NCBI GenBank assembly: GCA_017991935.1
Contig: JAGOPP010000014.1
Coordinates: 6,448-61,513, forward strand
Direction of reading: 5' to 3'
DNA length: 55,066 nt
From: Oscillospiraceae bacterium
GTDB lineage: Bacteria; Bacillota; Clostridia; Oscillospirales; Ruminococcaceae
The position numbers and the translations under genes were made by a program. Positions 33,185 to 42,874 of the stretch are shown piece after piece. The notes beneath the pieces are model-generated. The model was not told the origin of the DNA. It ran no database searches and worked only from the letters and a program-made list of their open reading frames with translations. Position 1 is the stretch's first letter, and every line of letters begins with the position of its first letter.

Positions 33185-34429
33185 TCAGATTTTCTGATAG
33201 GGCTCCGCTTTTTTAATCAGGGCGGCGTCCACCATGGCGTCGAGCCTTGTGCCGTCATCGGTGAATTCCTCCGAGAGGATGCTGCCGCTCTCCCGGATCG
33301 CGGAGACGAGAGAACCCTCGCTGTACGGCACCAGTAAGGTCATGCGCACGCGGCTGGGCTTGAGCATGGCGGCGATCTTCTTTAGGAGTGCGTCGAGGCC
33401 CTCCCCGGTCGCCGCGGAGAATAGAACGCAGTCCTCCGGCAGGATCAGGTTCTCATGGGAGACGAGGTCGCATTTGTTGAGCACGTTGAGCACGGGGATC
33501 TTGTCGGCTTTTAGATCCCGGAGCAGCTCGCGGGTGACCTGCGTCTGCGCGTCCGCCTCCCCGGAGGAGATGTCGCAGACGTTGAGCAAAATGTCCGCCG
33601 AGGTGACCTCCTCTAACGTAGATTTGAACGCCTCCACAAGCTGGTGCGGCAGGCGTCGCACAAAGCCGACGGTGTCGATGAGCATCACGCTGCGCCCATC
33701 CGGCAGGGTGAGCGCGCGCGCGGTCGGGTCGAGCGTCGCGAAGAGCTGATCCTCCACAAGCACGCCGGCCGCGGTCAGGCGGTTGAGCAGCGTCGACTTG
33801 CCCGCGTTGGTGTAGCCGACGATGGCGGCTGTGACGACGCCCTCCTTTTTGCGGCGCGCCCGAATCAGCTCCCGGTTGGCCGAGAGGTGCGAGAGCTTCT
33901 CCTGAAGATACTGGATGCGGCGGCGGATATGGCGGCGGTCTGTCTCGAGCTTCGATTCGCCCGGGCCTCTGGTGCCGATGCCGCCGCCGAGCCGCGACAT
34001 CGACTTGCCGAGCCCCTCGAGCCGCGGAAGCCGGTACTGGTACTGCGCGAGCTCCACCTGCAGTTTGCCGGCCCTCGTCTTGGCGCGGGAGGCGAAAATA
34101 TCGAGAATCAGCATCGTGCGGTCGATGACGGCAATCTCCGAGGCTTTCTCAAGGTTGCGGATGTTGGCGGAGGTGAGCTCTTGATCGAAAATCAGCAGGT
34201 TCGCGCCGAGGTTTTCCGCCATCAGGCGAACCTCCGCGAGCTTGCCCCTGCCGATCACGGTCGCGCGGTCGTATTCCTGACGCTGCTGGACGATCTCGCC
34301 GACCACCTCGGCCCCGGCGCTCTCCGCGAGCCGCGCGAGCTCCGCGATCGACGCCTCGGCGTCCCATTCCCCGCAGTCGGCCGCGACCAGCAGCGCCCTC
34401 TGTACGGTATTTGTCTCCGATTCGTACAT
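33185..34429 (-). CDS. hflX: Ribosome-splitting GTPase HflX
   Basis: A 414-aa GTPase. The N-terminal HflX domain has EYDRATVIGRGKLAEV and FDQELTSANIRNLEKA; the hallmark RLGGGIGTRGPGESKLETDRR lies just before the G domain, which has G1 GYTNAGKSTLLNRL, G3 DTVGFVRRLPHQLVEAF and G4 NKCDL. It rescues stalled or heat-damaged ribosomes. A TAAGGAGA site precedes the ATG. It follows the nitroreductase gene but a terminator lies between. Confidence 0.96.
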   Translation of the reverse strand: MYESETNTVQRALLVAADCGEWDAEASIAELARLAESAGAEVVGEIVQQRQEYDRATVIGRGKLAEVRLMAENLGANLLIFDQELTSANIRNLEKASEIAVIDRTMLILDIFASRAKTRAGKLQVELAQYQYRLPRLEGLGKSMSRLGGGIGTRGPGESKLETDRRHIRRRIQYLQEKLSHLSANRELIRARRKKEGVVTAAIVGYTNAGKSTLLNRLTAAGVLVEDQLFATLDPTARALTLPDGRSVMLIDTVGFVRRLPHQLVEAFKSTLEEVTSADILLNVCDISSGEADAQTQVTRELLRDLKADKIPVLNVLNKCDLVSHENLILPEDCVLFSAATGEGLDALLKKIAAMLKPSRVRMTLLVPYSEGSLVSAIRESGSILSEEFTDDGTRLDAMVDAALIKKAEPYQKI

Positions 34430-34443
34430 AAAAATCTCCTTAT

Positions 34444-34480
34444 GAAAACACCGGAGAAACGGCTCCGCGCTCTCCGGTGT
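34444..34480 (-). terminator. Terminator between the nitroreductase gene and hflX
   Basis: Minus-strand perfect 10-bp stem ACACCGGAGA...TCTCCGGTGT followed by TTTC. It starts 4 bp after the nitroreductase stop and ends just before the hflX ribosome site, so it may also act as attenuator for hflX. Confidence 0.75.
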
Positions 34481-34484
34481 CGGT

Positions 34485-35021
34485 TTATTTGACGTAGGTG
34501 ACGAGCTCCCCGAGCTCCTTGCGTTTTTTGGCCCCGGGCTTCCAGTCGTCCGCCGGGTAGCCGACGGCGAGAATCAAGGCGATCTTTTTCTCCGAGGAGA
34601 TGCGAAAACGCTGCTTGAGCTTCTCCTCGTCCATCAGGCCGATGACGCAGGCGCCGAGACCCTCCTGTGCCGCTTCCAGCAAAAAGGCGTGGACCGCCAT
34701 GCCGATGTCGAATTGCCGGAAATCCCTGCGCGCGGAGAAGGGCAGCGTTTTGATCGCCTCGGCGGACTCCTGCGTGACGAGGACAAAGGCCGGAACCCGG
34801 CCCGTCCAGCCGTTCATGTTGCCGATCTGCACGTTCGACGAGATAAAGGCGGCGGAGTCCGGGTCGTTGGCCACATAAAAGTGCCATGGCTGGGAATTCA
34901 TCGCGGACGGGGAAAAACGCGCGGCGTTGATGCAGGAGACGATCTTTTTGTCCTCGACCGGCCTGTCGGCGTAGCTGCGGCAGCTCGATCTTTGCTCCAG
35001 CATGTTCATAAAATCGGTCAT
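34485..35021 (-). CDS. Nitroreductase-family FMN protein
   Basis: A 178-aa protein. MLEQRSSCRSYADRPVEDKKI and ARFSPSAMNSQPWHFYV are the FMN-binding segments of the nitroreductase family, and DIGMAVHAFLLEAAQEGLGACVIGLMDE with ILAVGYPADDW are the other conserved blocks. It probably reduces nitro, quinone or flavin substrates with NAD(P)H. ATG at 35021 was preferred to one 12 codons upstream because GGAAAGGATGGG lies at a better distance. It has its own promoter. Confidence 0.9.
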   Translation of the reverse strand: MTDFMNMLEQRSSCRSYADRPVEDKKIVSCINAARFSPSAMNSQPWHFYVANDPDSAAFISSNVQIGNMNGWTGRVPAFVLVTQESAEAIKTLPFSARRDFRQFDIGMAVHAFLLEAAQEGLGACVIGLMDEEKLKQRFRISSEKKIALILAVGYPADDWKPGAKKRKELGELVTYVK

Positions 35022-35070
35022 CACAAACCCATCCTTTCCGTATCTAAATCCACTCATAATCTACGCGTCC

Positions 35071-35099
35071 ATTATACTACCGCGGCATGGATTCCGCAA
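35071..35099 (-). promoter_or_regulatory. Promoter of the nitroreductase gene
   Basis: Minus-strand TTGCGG (35099-35094), 17-bp spacer, TATAAT (35076-35071), between the YczE-type gene and the nitroreductase gene. Confidence 0.55.
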
Positions 35100-35103
35100 T
35101 GGT

Positions 35104-35778
35104 TCAGGCCGCGGGGCTTTGCAATTTTCTGAAACGCGCGACGCTCTGGAAGAAATCCTCGTGCGCGACGTTTCGCGGGTCGAATTTCACAAGCCGAAAG
35201 ACGAAATTCATGATGTAGCCGACGGAGAGGATCTCGATCAGGGTGCCGAGCCCGATCGGGCCGCCGAGAAAATAGCCCGCGATCAGCACGACGCCATTCA
35301 AAATAGTGACCACCACGCCGATCTTCGCCTTGGGCAGGCGGCGGCCGATCGCAACCATCAGCGAATCCCTCGGCCCGCAGCAGAGCCCCGCGCCCATATA
35401 AAAGTACATGCCATAGCAGATGATAAACAGGCTGGCGACGGCGAGCGCCACGCCGCCGAGCACCGACTCCTGCTTGGGCACAAAGCCGATCCATGCGCAA
35501 AGGTCGATGCTCTTGCCGACCAGCAGCGCGTCCAGCAGCGAGCCGAAGCCCAGCCGCTCTTTGAGCAGCAGGTCGACGCCGAGGATCACGAGGCTGATGA
35601 TCGTGCACGCGTCCCCGTAGGTGACGCCCCGGAACTGGTAGGAGACGCCCATGCTGAGCACGTCCCACGGCGCGAGGCCGACGTTCGCCTGAATGAAGAG
35701 ATAGATGCCCACGGAGAAGATCTCGAGCCCGGCGATCGCCCGGAAGATCCGTTTAAAAAATTCTTTTTTTCGATCCAA
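35104..35778 (-). CDS. YczE/YitT-type membrane protein
   Basis: A 224-aa protein with five or six membrane segments, e.g. IAGLEIFSVGIYLFIQANVGLAPWDVLSMG and ASLFIICYGMYFYMGAGLCCGPRDSLMVAIG. The GLAPWD and GxGPRDSLM motifs mark the YczE family of uncharacterised membrane proteins. No ATG is suitably placed; TTG at 35778 is used because a GGGGGAG site lies 5 nt upstream and the N terminus then begins with the usual basic segment. The frame is open further upstream but the extension is Arg/Gly-rich and unlike protein. Role unknown. Confidence 0.82.
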   Translation of the reverse strand: MDRKKEFFKRIFRAIAGLEIFSVGIYLFIQANVGLAPWDVLSMGVSYQFRGVTYGDACTIISLVILGVDLLLKERLGFGSLLDALLVGKSIDLCAWIGFVPKQESVLGGVALAVASLFIICYGMYFYMGAGLCCGPRDSLMVAIGRRLPKAKIGVVVTILNGVVLIAGYFLGGPIGLGTLIEILSVGYIMNFVFRLVKFDPRNVAHEDFFQSVARFRKLQSPAA

Positions 35779-35845
35779 ATTTCTCCCCCAACCTTCCGCC
35801 GGCCCTGCGGCCGGCCAAGACTTCGCCGCGCCTCGCGGCCCTCCC

Positions 35846-37048
35846 TTACGGGAGCAGATATTCCGGCCGGACGAAGCGCGTCTCCGCGTCAAGCAGGTCG
35901 GAGTAATATAAGAGGCAGCCGGGGCTGTTTTGCGCGAGGATTTTTTTCTCGGCGTCGACCACGACTAAGGTGTGGTTGAAGGCGCCTCCGTCCGGCTCCC
36001 CGCTGCGGGAGCGCGTCTGGACGAGATCCCCGGCACGCAGCCCCGCGGCCCCTTTCGGGAACGAAGCTTTCAGCGCGCCGTTTCCGCCGCCGACATAGTT
36101 CCAGAAGCTGTTGACCCCTTCCCACGCGTCGCTGCCGCCGCCCGAGCCGGCGAACCACGCCGCCGTCATGTTGTCGTACGCGCCGACCGAGGGCTCCGCC
36201 CCCGCCGAAAATCCCCACCAGACGCACTGGGAGGCGTAGTTTTGGCAGTTGCCCATCCAGTCCCCGACGTCGTAGAAATCGGAGTTTTTCTCCATAAGGT
36301 ATGTTTGCGCGTACCGGGCGGCGAGGGCGCCGTCGTAGGCCTTCGCGCCCGCCGGGGCCGGGACCGTTTCCGGCTCTTCGCAGGCGGCGAATTCCACCTT
36401 GAGCTCCGCAAGCGTCTCTTTATCCGAACGCTCGTCGAGCCCATCGGCCGAGCCGAACTTCCGCAGCGCGCCCGGGAAATAGTGATAGGCGACCTTCCAG
36501 ACGCCGTCCTCTTTCCGCAAGAGGACGCTGTGCTGCGCGCCGGAGGCAAGGATCGGCGGGTAGGCCTCGCCCTCCTCGCCCTCCACGACAAAATGGAGCA
36601 CGACGGCCTCCTCGTCTTCATCCGGGGCGAGCTTGCCGAGATGCCAGAGCCGCTCGTCCTCCACGTCATACTGCCCGATATAGGCGACCGCGTAGGGCTT
36701 TTTCTCCGTGTCCACAAAGCACAGGCCGCTTTCCGCCAAAAGGCGGCGGCGCTGTAATAGGGCCTCGGTCCAGAGCAGGATATACCGGATCTCCTGCTCC
36801 GACGTGTCGAGGATGGCGGTGAAATCGACGAGCTCGTTTTGGCAGTAGGAGAGATACATCTGCTCGAGATAGGCCTCGGCCGTCTCTTCCGCCGTCATAT
36901 CCGCCTCCGGGCGATAGACGCCCCTTTGCGCCGCCTCGATCCGCGGGGCCTTCGCCCCGACCAAAACGGATTCCCCGGTGACGACCCTCGTCCCGGAGCA
37001 GCCGGCGAGCGTCAAAATCCCCAACAGCAAAGCGATCAGCCTTCTCAC
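35846..37048 (-). CDS. Lipoprotein with a C-terminal amidase_6-like domain
   Basis: A 400-aa protein. The signal VRRLIALLLGILTLAGC ends in a lipobox (LAGC). The middle (about 45-215) resembles an SnoaL/DUF4829-like fold with many Glu. The C-terminal 150 residues start near AARYAQTYLMEKNSDFYDV and contain GNCQNYASQCVWWGF and FNHTLVVVDAEKKILAQNS, matching the putative amidase domain (amidase_6) with catalytic Cys and His. Such proteins are probably cell-wall or peptide hydrolases in clostridia. GTG at 37048 follows GGGAAGGTG. It is downstream of the truB operon but separated by a terminator. Confidence 0.82.
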   Translation of the reverse strand: MRRLIALLLGILTLAGCSGTRVVTGESVLVGAKAPRIEAAQRGVYRPEADMTAEETAEAYLEQMYLSYCQNELVDFTAILDTSEQEIRYILLWTEALLQRRRLLAESGLCFVDTEKKPYAVAYIGQYDVEDERLWHLGKLAPDEDEEAVVLHFVVEGEEGEAYPPILASGAQHSVLLRKEDGVWKVAYHYFPGALRKFGSADGLDERSDKETLAELKVEFAACEEPETVPAPAGAKAYDGALAARYAQTYLMEKNSDFYDVGDWMGNCQNYASQCVWWGFSAGAEPSVGAYDNMTAAWFAGSGGGSDAWEGVNSFWNYVGGGNGALKASFPKGAAGLRAGDLVQTRSRSGEPDGGAFNHTLVVVDAEKKILAQNSPGCLLYYSDLLDAETRFVRPEYLLP

Positions 37049-37110
37049 GCGGGCACCTTCCCAAACCAAAAATTTTTAAGAAAATGACGGCCGCCTCCGC
37101 GGGCCGGGTA

Positions 37111-37142
37111 AGAAAAGAGCCCCGTAACGCGTTCGCGGGGGC
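37111..37142 (-). terminator. Terminator of the rimP-truB operon
   Basis: Minus-strand GCCCCCGCG...CGGGGC stem followed by TCTTTTCTT, just past the truB stop. Confidence 0.75.
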
Positions 37143-37148
37143 CCGGAT

Positions 37149-38045
37149 TCATCTTTCAAAAAACATCTTGCGCAGCCGAAGCTGGCCGGTCTCCGCGTCC
37201 ATCACGGAGATCCCGAGGAGCCTGCCGTCCCCGTCCTTGACGGCGACGTCGCCCTCCATCGGCTCCCAGCCGCGCTTTGCAAGATCCAGCGGCACGCCGT
37301 TGCAGTAGAGCCCGGCGTCCCGGTCGTTAAGAATCAGCTCCGGCAGCGAGGCGAAGATCCGCTCAAGCGGCAGCAGGGCGGCCTCCAATTTCTGCTCGGA
37401 CGCGAGCCCCGCGATCGCGGAGAGGGTGTAGCAGTCATCCAAGGTGAAGCCGGCCGCCTGTGTCCTGCGCAGGGAGCTCATTGCCGCGCCGCACCCGAGC
37501 TTTGCGCCCATGTCGGCGATCAGGGTGCGGACATAGGTGCCCTTGCCGCAGGAGACGTCGATTCGCGCGGTCTGCTCCTCCCCGTTAAAAGCGAGAAGTT
37601 CAAGGGAATATACGACGATCTTTTTCGCCTCGCGCGGGATTTCCTCGCCGCGCCGCGCGGCTTTGTAAAGCGGGCTGCCGCCCACCTTGACCGCGGAATA
37701 CATCGGGGGAAGCTGAAGCTGCTCCCCGATGAAGGAGCCCAATACGGCGCGGAATTCCTCCTCCGTCACATGGGACTCCGTCTGTTTGATCACTTTGCCG
37801 GTGACGTCCTCGGTATCGGTCGTAAGGCCGAAACGGACGCCGGCCTCATAACGCTTGTCCTCCTCGGGGAGGACCGCGCAGGCTTTTGTCGCGGAATCGA
37901 AGAAGAGCGGCAAAACGCCCGTCGCCATCGGGTCCAACGTCCCGGAATGGCCGATCTTCCTCGTATGTGACAGGCCGCGGAGCTTCGCCACCACATCAAA
38001 CGAGGTGAAGCCCTCCGGCTTGTCGACCGGCAGAACGCCCGTCAT
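37149..38045 (-). CDS. truB: tRNA pseudouridine(55) synthase TruB
   Basis: A 298-aa enzyme making pseudouridine 55 in the T loop. MTGVLPVDKPEGFTSFDVV and KIGHSGTLDPMATGVLPLFF (catalytic Asp) are the signatures; RYEAGVRFGLTTDTEDVTG, LPPMYSAVKVGG and GKGTYVRTLIADMG follow. The ATG at 38045 gives the standard N terminus; the open frame upstream lies within nrnA in another phase. It is the last gene of the translation/RNA operon, 56 bp after nrnA. Confidence 0.97.
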   Translation of the reverse strand: MTGVLPVDKPEGFTSFDVVAKLRGLSHTRKIGHSGTLDPMATGVLPLFFDSATKACAVLPEEDKRYEAGVRFGLTTDTEDVTGKVIKQTESHVTEEEFRAVLGSFIGEQLQLPPMYSAVKVGGSPLYKAARRGEEIPREAKKIVVYSLELLAFNGEEQTARIDVSCGKGTYVRTLIADMGAKLGCGAAMSSLRRTQAAGFTLDDCYTLSAIAGLASEQKLEAALLPLERIFASLPELILNDRDAGLYCNGVPLDLAKRGWEPMEGDVAVKDGDGRLLGISVMDAETGQLRLRKMFFER

Positions 38046-38101
38046 GCCTTTCGTCCATCCTTTCGTATATAAAATCCCGGCCTTACGCCCGGGAGAGCTC
38101 T

Positions 38102-39058
38102 CTATTCCTGATAGTCGAGCGCGCGGCCCACCGCCGCTAAGATCTCCGCTTTCGCGAAATCCAAGCCCCCCTCGATGAAGCAGCCCGCCGCGCAGCGGTG
38201 CCCGCCGCCGCCCAGTTCGCTGCAGATGTCGGAGGCGTCGACCCGCTCGCTCGTGCGCAGCGAGATTTTGAAGCCGTTGTCCTTTTCGCGCAGCGTGATG
38301 CCGGCCTCCACGCCCTCGATCTGCCGCGGGATGGCGGCCACGCCCTCCAGCTCCGCGTCGAAGGCGCCGGTGCGCTCCATCATCTCCGTCGTGATCCAGA
38401 CGAGCGCGCAGCGCTGGTCGAAATGGTACTCCACCGTGTTGAGCACCTCCTTCTCGATCGCGATGCGGGAGGGGGATTTCTGCTCGAACATGATGTAGTT
38501 GATCATCGCGTAGTCGCAGCCCGCCTCGAACATCCGGCCCGCGACATCGTGCGTGTGGGCGGTGGTGTTGGAGTAGCAAAAGCAGCCGGTATCCGTCGAG
38601 ATGCCGGTGTAGATGCAGTCCGCGATCTGCTTCGTGAGCCGCGCCTCCGGGAACCCGGCGACGATGTCGGCCACGAGCTCGGCTGCGGCCGCGGCCCCCG
38701 CGCGCATGAACGTCTTTTCGGCGTAGAACTGGTTGGAGTTGTGGTGGTCGATGCAGAGGTCGATCTTGCTTTTGTAGGCCCTCATCGCGGAGCCCAAAAG
38801 CTGCTCGTCGGCCACGTCGACCGCGACGGTGAATTTCGGCTCGAACTCCTCCGGCTCATATTCCCGGCAGAGAAACGAGTACCGCTTAGGGAAGGCGTCG
38901 GCGCACTCCACGCGGGAGCGCTTGCCGAGCTGGCGCAGAAGATAATGGAGCGCGAATGCGGAGCCAAGGGTATCCCCATCCGGATTTTGGTGGCAGAGCA
39001 GGACGATATCGTCCATCCCCGCGAGTTCCCGGCAGCATTCCTCCAACCCGATCTGCAT
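38102..39058 (-). CDS. nrnA: Bifunctional oligoribonuclease / pAp phosphatase NrnA (DHH family)
   Basis: A 318-aa DHH/DHHA1 phosphoesterase. LCHQNPDGDTLGSAFAL and CIDHHNSNQFY are the metal motifs; the DHHA1 tail has ISLRTSERVDASDICSELGGGGHRCAAG. It degrades nanoRNAs and 3'-phosphoadenosine 5'-phosphate. It lies between rbfA and truB, a common position in Firmicutes. AGAAGGG precedes the ATG. Confidence 0.96.
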   Translation of the reverse strand: MQIGLEECCRELAGMDDIVLLCHQNPDGDTLGSAFALHYLLRQLGKRSRVECADAFPKRYSFLCREYEPEEFEPKFTVAVDVADEQLLGSAMRAYKSKIDLCIDHHNSNQFYAEKTFMRAGAAAAAELVADIVAGFPEARLTKQIADCIYTGISTDTGCFCYSNTTAHTHDVAGRMFEAGCDYAMINYIMFEQKSPSRIAIEKEVLNTVEYHFDQRCALVWITTEMMERTGAFDAELEGVAAIPRQIEGVEAGITLREKDNGFKISLRTSERVDASDICSELGGGGHRCAAGCFIEGGLDFAKAEILAAVGRALDYQE

Positions 39059-39115
39059 TTGCGCCCTTCTTTCTTTGAATCAAAATTAAAAATAAACGGT
39101 TTTGAAAGGGCCGCG

Positions 39116-39463
39116 TTATTCCTCGCCGATCTGGCGGAGGATCTTTTCGATATCGGCGCTGTGCGCGATGGAATCGTCCGCGATAAAGCGGAGTTCCGGC
39201 GACTTGCGCAGATCAAGCCGCCCGGAGAGTTCCTTCCGGATAAAGCCCTGCGCGTTTTTGAGCACCTTGACCGCGGCTTTCGCGGCGTCGAGCCCCTCCA
39301 GCGCGCTGAGGTAGACCTTGCAGCTGGAGGCGTCCCCGGAAAGCTCGATCCGGACGATGGACAGCATCCCTCCGGAGAGTCGGGGATCTTTCATATTGCG
39401 CAGAATATCCATCAGCTCCCGGCGGATATCCTCGCTCATTCGGTTTAGTTTATATCCTGCCAT
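39116..39463 (-). CDS. rbfA: Ribosome-binding factor A
   Basis: A 115-aa KH-fold protein assisting late maturation of the 30S subunit. RMSEDIRRELMDILRNMKDPRLSGGMLSIVRIELSGDASSCKVYLSAL is the standard N-terminal half, with ELRFIADDSIAHSADIEKIL near the end. AGGAG lies 7 nt before the ATG. The 124-bp spacer from infB has no gene. Confidence 0.96.
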   Translation of the reverse strand: MAGYKLNRMSEDIRRELMDILRNMKDPRLSGGMLSIVRIELSGDASSCKVYLSALEGLDAAKAAVKVLKNAQGFIRKELSGRLDLRKSPELRFIADDSIAHSADIEKILRQIGEE

Positions 39464-39587
39464 CGCTTCTCCTGTTCTCCGGCGCGATCGCGGCCCCGGC
39501 CCGCGCGGGCCTCGCCGGGATTTTGCGCCGCGAAACCGCGGGGGCTCCGGGTCCTCCGTTTTCTATTCTGATCCCGCCGGGGGTGTT

Positions 39588-42539
39588 TTATTTATTGTCC
39601 TTGGAGGAGGCTCCGGAGGCGTTATCCCGATACTGCTCGGTGATATAGGCCTCGAAGATGTCTCCCTCCTTGATGTCGTTAAATTTCGAGAGCGTCATGC
39701 CGCACTCGTAGCCGGTCGCGACCTCTTTGACGTCGTCCTTGAAGCGCCGCAGTCCGGCGAGCTTGTCTTCGGCGATCACGATGCCGTCGCGGACCACGCG
39801 GATCGTCGCGTTGCGCGCGATCTTGCCCTCGAGCACATAGCTGCCCGCGACCGTGCCGACGTTGCTGATCTTGAGGACCTGACGCACCTCCGCGCGGCCG
39901 AGTTCGACGTCGCGGAATTTTGGCGCGAGCATGCCGTTGAGCGCCGCCTGAATCTCCTCGATCGCGTCGTAGATGATCCGATAGAGGCGGATCTCCACGC
40001 CCTCGCGCTCCGCGTTGTCGCGGGCGGTCGGGTCGGGGCGGACGTTGAAGCCGACGATGATGGCGTTTGACGCCTGCGCGAGCATGACGTCGGACTCGTT
40101 GACCGCGCCGACGCCTCCGTGGATGACGTGGACGCGGACCTCCTCGTTGGAGAGCTTCTCGAGGGACTGCCGGACGGCCTCGACGGAGCCTTGGACGTCC
40201 GCCTTGACGATGATCGCAAGCTCTTTCATCTCGCCCTCGGCGATCTGGCTGAACAGGCTATCCAGCGTGACCTTCTGGTAGGCCTTAAACTGCTCCTGCT
40301 TCCCTTCGAAGACGCGCTGCTCGACAAGCTCCTTCGCGAGCTTCTCGTCCCGGACGGCGTTAAAGATGTCGCCGCCGGTCGGCGTGCTGTCGAGGCCGGT
40401 GATCTCCACCGGGATGGCCGGGCCGGCCTCCTCGACGCGGTTGCCCTTGTCGTCCGTCATGATGCGGATTTTGCCCACCGAGGTGCCCGCGATCACGACG
40501 TCGCCGACGTGAAGCGTGCCGTTTTGGATCAGCACCGTCGCGAGCGGACCGCGGCCCTTGTCGAGCCTCGACTCGATGACCGTGCCTCTGGCGAGGCGGT
40601 CGGGGTTGGCTTTAAGCTCCTTGACGTCCGCGACAAGCGTGATCATTTCGAGCAGGTTCGGGATATTTTGCCCGGTCTTTGCGGAGACGGGCACGCAGAC
40701 GACGTCGCCGCCCCAAGCCTCCGGAACGAGCCCGTATTCGGTCAGGCTCTGCATGACTTTATCCACGTTGGCGCCGGGCTTGTCGATCTTGTTGATCGCG
40801 ACGATGATCGAGATGCCGGCGGCCTTCGCGTGGTTGATGGCCTCGACGGTCTGCGGCATGATGCCGTCGTCCGCCGCGACGACCAGAATGGCGATATCCG
40901 TGCAGAGAGCGCCCCTCGCGCGCATGGCGGTGAAGGCCTCGTGGCCCGGGGTGTCGAGGAAGGTGACCCAGCGGCCGTCCGGCGTCTGCACGCGGGACGC
41001 GCCGATGTGCTGGGTGATGCCGCCCGCCTCGGTCGCGGTGACGTTGGTGTTGCGGATGCGGTCGAGGATCGAGGTCTTGCCGTGGTCGACGTGACCCATC
41101 ACGCAGACGACCGGGTCCCTCGGCAGGAGGTTGCCGGCCTGATCCTCGCTGTCGTCGATCAGGCGGTCCTCGATGGTGACGACGACCTCGTGCTCGACCT
41201 TCGCGCCGATATCCATGGCGACCAGCGCGGCCGTGTCGTAGTCGATCACGTCGCTGATGGAGGCCATGACGCCGTTTTGCATCAGGCGCTTGATGATCTC
41301 GGTCGCCTGAATTTTAAGCTTCAGGGCAAGATCGCCGACGGTGATCTGCTCCGGAAGCGCGATCTCCAGTTTCTGGCGGCGTTGGCGCTCCATCTCAAGC
41401 TTTCGAAGCTTGAGCTGCTCCTGCTCGCGGCGGGATTGCTGCGGTTTGCCGCGCTGGGTGGAGCGCTGCGTCAGCTTCTGCTTATTCTGGAAATTATCTT
41501 TGACGATGGTGGCGGCCGGCGCGATCTGCTCGTATTTTTCGTTGTATTTATCGAGATTGACGCTGACGGCGCTCATATCGACATGGGCAGCCCCGGAGGC
41601 AAGGTGCTCGGCCGGCGGGAGGTTTGCCGGACGCGGCTTGCGCTCGATGGGTTTCTTCGGCTCTTTTTTGGCCGCCGGAGCGGGCCTTGGGCCGTCTTTG
41701 TTAAAACCGCCCGGCTGGCCGCCGAAGCCCGTCCTCGGCGGATACTGCGGACGGTCGCCGAAACGGCCTTGGCCGCCCTGCTGGGTCTGGCCCTGCTGCG
41801 CGCCGCCCGATTGGGCGTAGCCCGGCTGTGCATTGCCTTGTTGCGCGTAGCCGGGACGGTCGTTTCTCTGGTAGGCGGGACGGTCGCCGTAGCGGCCCTG
41901 TCCGCCGCCCTGCTGGGTCTGGCCCTGCTGCGCGCCGCCCGATTGGGCGTAACCCGGCTGTGCGCCGCCTTGCTGCGCATTACCCTGCTGCGCGTAACCG
42001 GGGCGGTCGTTTCTCTGGTAGGCGGGACGGTCGCCGTAGCGGCCTTGGCCGCCCTGCTGGGGCTGGCCCTGCGAAGGCTGCTCGGTTCTCGGAGTCCGCG
42101 GTGAGCCGGCGGATTTGAAGGGATATTCCACCTTCTGCTCCGACCCCTGCGCCTGTTCCGAGCCCTGAGCCTGCTCTGTTTTGGGGGCCTGCTCCGCCTT
42201 CGGGGCGGATTCCGCCGGAGCTTTCTCCGCCGGAGTCCTCTCCGCCGCGATCTCCGGCGCCGCCTCACGAACCGGTTTCTGTTCCGGCTGGGGCGCAGGC
42301 TCCTGCGCCTTCGGTTTCGGAACCGGTTTCGGCTCAGCCGCCATCGCGAAATAGTCGTTGAAGCTCGAAACTTCGTGCAACTTGGTGTAGTGCTCGAAGA
42401 CGAGATCCAATTCCTCTTCCGTCAACGCGGTCTGATTCTTTCTTGGCACAGGAGAACGGGCGGCGAGTACGTCGATAATCTCTTTCGGCGCCACCTTCAG
42501 GTCCTTGGCCACATCGCTGACCTTGTATTTCATTAACAT
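39588..42539 (-). CDS. infB: Translation initiation factor IF-2 with Gln/Gly/Tyr-rich repeat segment
   Basis: A 983-aa GTPase that brings initiator tRNA to the 30S subunit. The N-terminal 60 residues ([21 protein letters not shown]) form the IF2_N subdomain. Residues about 65-140 are Pro/Ala/Glu-rich. About 145-275 is a Gln/Gly/Tyr/Asn/Arg-rich segment with repeated [20 protein letters not shown] units. A second IF2_N lies near 395-450. The G domain has [31 protein letters not shown] and NKID. The C-terminal initiator-tRNA domain is intact. ATG at 42539 has GGAGG 10 nt upstream; the ATG at 42533 forms a TAATG overlap with the ylxQ stop and is an alternative. Confidence 0.96.
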   Translation of the reverse strand: MLMKYKVSDVAKDLKVAPKEIIDVLAARSPVPRKNQTALTEEELDLVFEHYTKLHEVSSFNDYFAMAAEPKPVPKPKAQEPAPQPEQKPVREAAPEIAAERTPAEKAPAESAPKAEQAPKTEQAQGSEQAQGSEQKVEYPFKSAGSPRTPRTEQPSQGQPQQGGQGRYGDRPAYQRNDRPGYAQQGNAQQGGAQPGYAQSGGAQQGQTQQGGGQGRYGDRPAYQRNDRPGYAQQGNAQPGYAQSGGAQQGQTQQGGQGRFGDRPQYPPRTGFGGQPGGFNKDGPRPAPAAKKEPKKPIERKPRPANLPPAEHLASGAAHVDMSAVSVNLDKYNEKYEQIAPAATIVKDNFQNKQKLTQRSTQRGKPQQSRREQEQLKLRKLEMERQRRQKLEIALPEQITVGDLALKLKIQATEIIKRLMQNGVMASISDVIDYDTAALVAMDIGAKVEHEVVVTIEDRLIDDSEDQAGNLLPRDPVVCVMGHVDHGKTSILDRIRNTNVTATEAGGITQHIGASRVQTPDGRWVTFLDTPGHEAFTAMRARGALCTDIAILVVAADDGIMPQTVEAINHAKAAGISIIVAINKIDKPGANVDKVMQSLTEYGLVPEAWGGDVVCVPVSAKTGQNIPNLLEMITLVADVKELKANPDRLARGTVIESRLDKGRGPLATVLIQNGTLHVGDVVIAGTSVGKIRIMTDDKGNRVEEAGPAIPVEITGLDSTPTGGDIFNAVRDEKLAKELVEQRVFEGKQEQFKAYQKVTLDSLFSQIAEGEMKELAIIVKADVQGSVEAVRQSLEKLSNEEVRVHVIHGGVGAVNESDVMLAQASNAIIVGFNVRPDPTARDNAEREGVEIRLYRIIYDAIEEIQAALNGMLAPKFRDVELGRAEVRQVLKISNVGTVAGSYVLEGKIARNATIRVVRDGIVIAEDKLAGLRRFKDDVKEVATGYECGMTLSKFNDIKEGDIFEAYITEQYRDNASGASSKDNK

Positions 42540-42874
42540 CTATGCAGTTCCTCCCCAGTTTTCGCTGATTGCGCGGCGTCCAGCAGCTCTTTGATCTTTT
42601 CCGCAAATCCCTTGTCGCAGACGGCGATGACCCCCGCGCGTTTTGACAGGGCGCGCCCTATCCCGTCCATATCCATGGGCAATTTTCTGATCTCCGTTTT
42701 ATGTTCTCCGGCGAGCTTGGCGGCTCCGCCGGAAGTGCGTTCCGAGCAGTCCTCCGCGATGAGCACGAGCGCGGCTCTCCCGGCATTGACGGCGTCCATG
42801 ACGGCGTCGTAGCCGAGTTCGAGCCGGCCCGCCTTGCGGCAAAGGCCCAGAATCCCGCAGAGCCGGTCAGGCAT
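42533..42874 (-). CDS. ylxQ: L7Ae/L30e/S12e-family RNA-binding protein YlxQ
   Basis: A 113-aa protein of the L7Ae fold ([41 protein letters not shown]), which binds K-turn RNA. It sits between ylxR and infB as in most Firmicutes; it overlaps ylxR by 8 bp and infB by up to 7 bp. Cellular role is not well defined. Confidence 0.93.
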   Translation of the reverse strand: MPDRLCGILGLCRKAGRLELGYDAVMDAVNAGRAALVLIAEDCSERTSGGAAKLAGEHKTEIRKLPMDMDGIGRALSKRAGVIAVCDKGFAEKIKELLDAAQSAKTGEELHRC

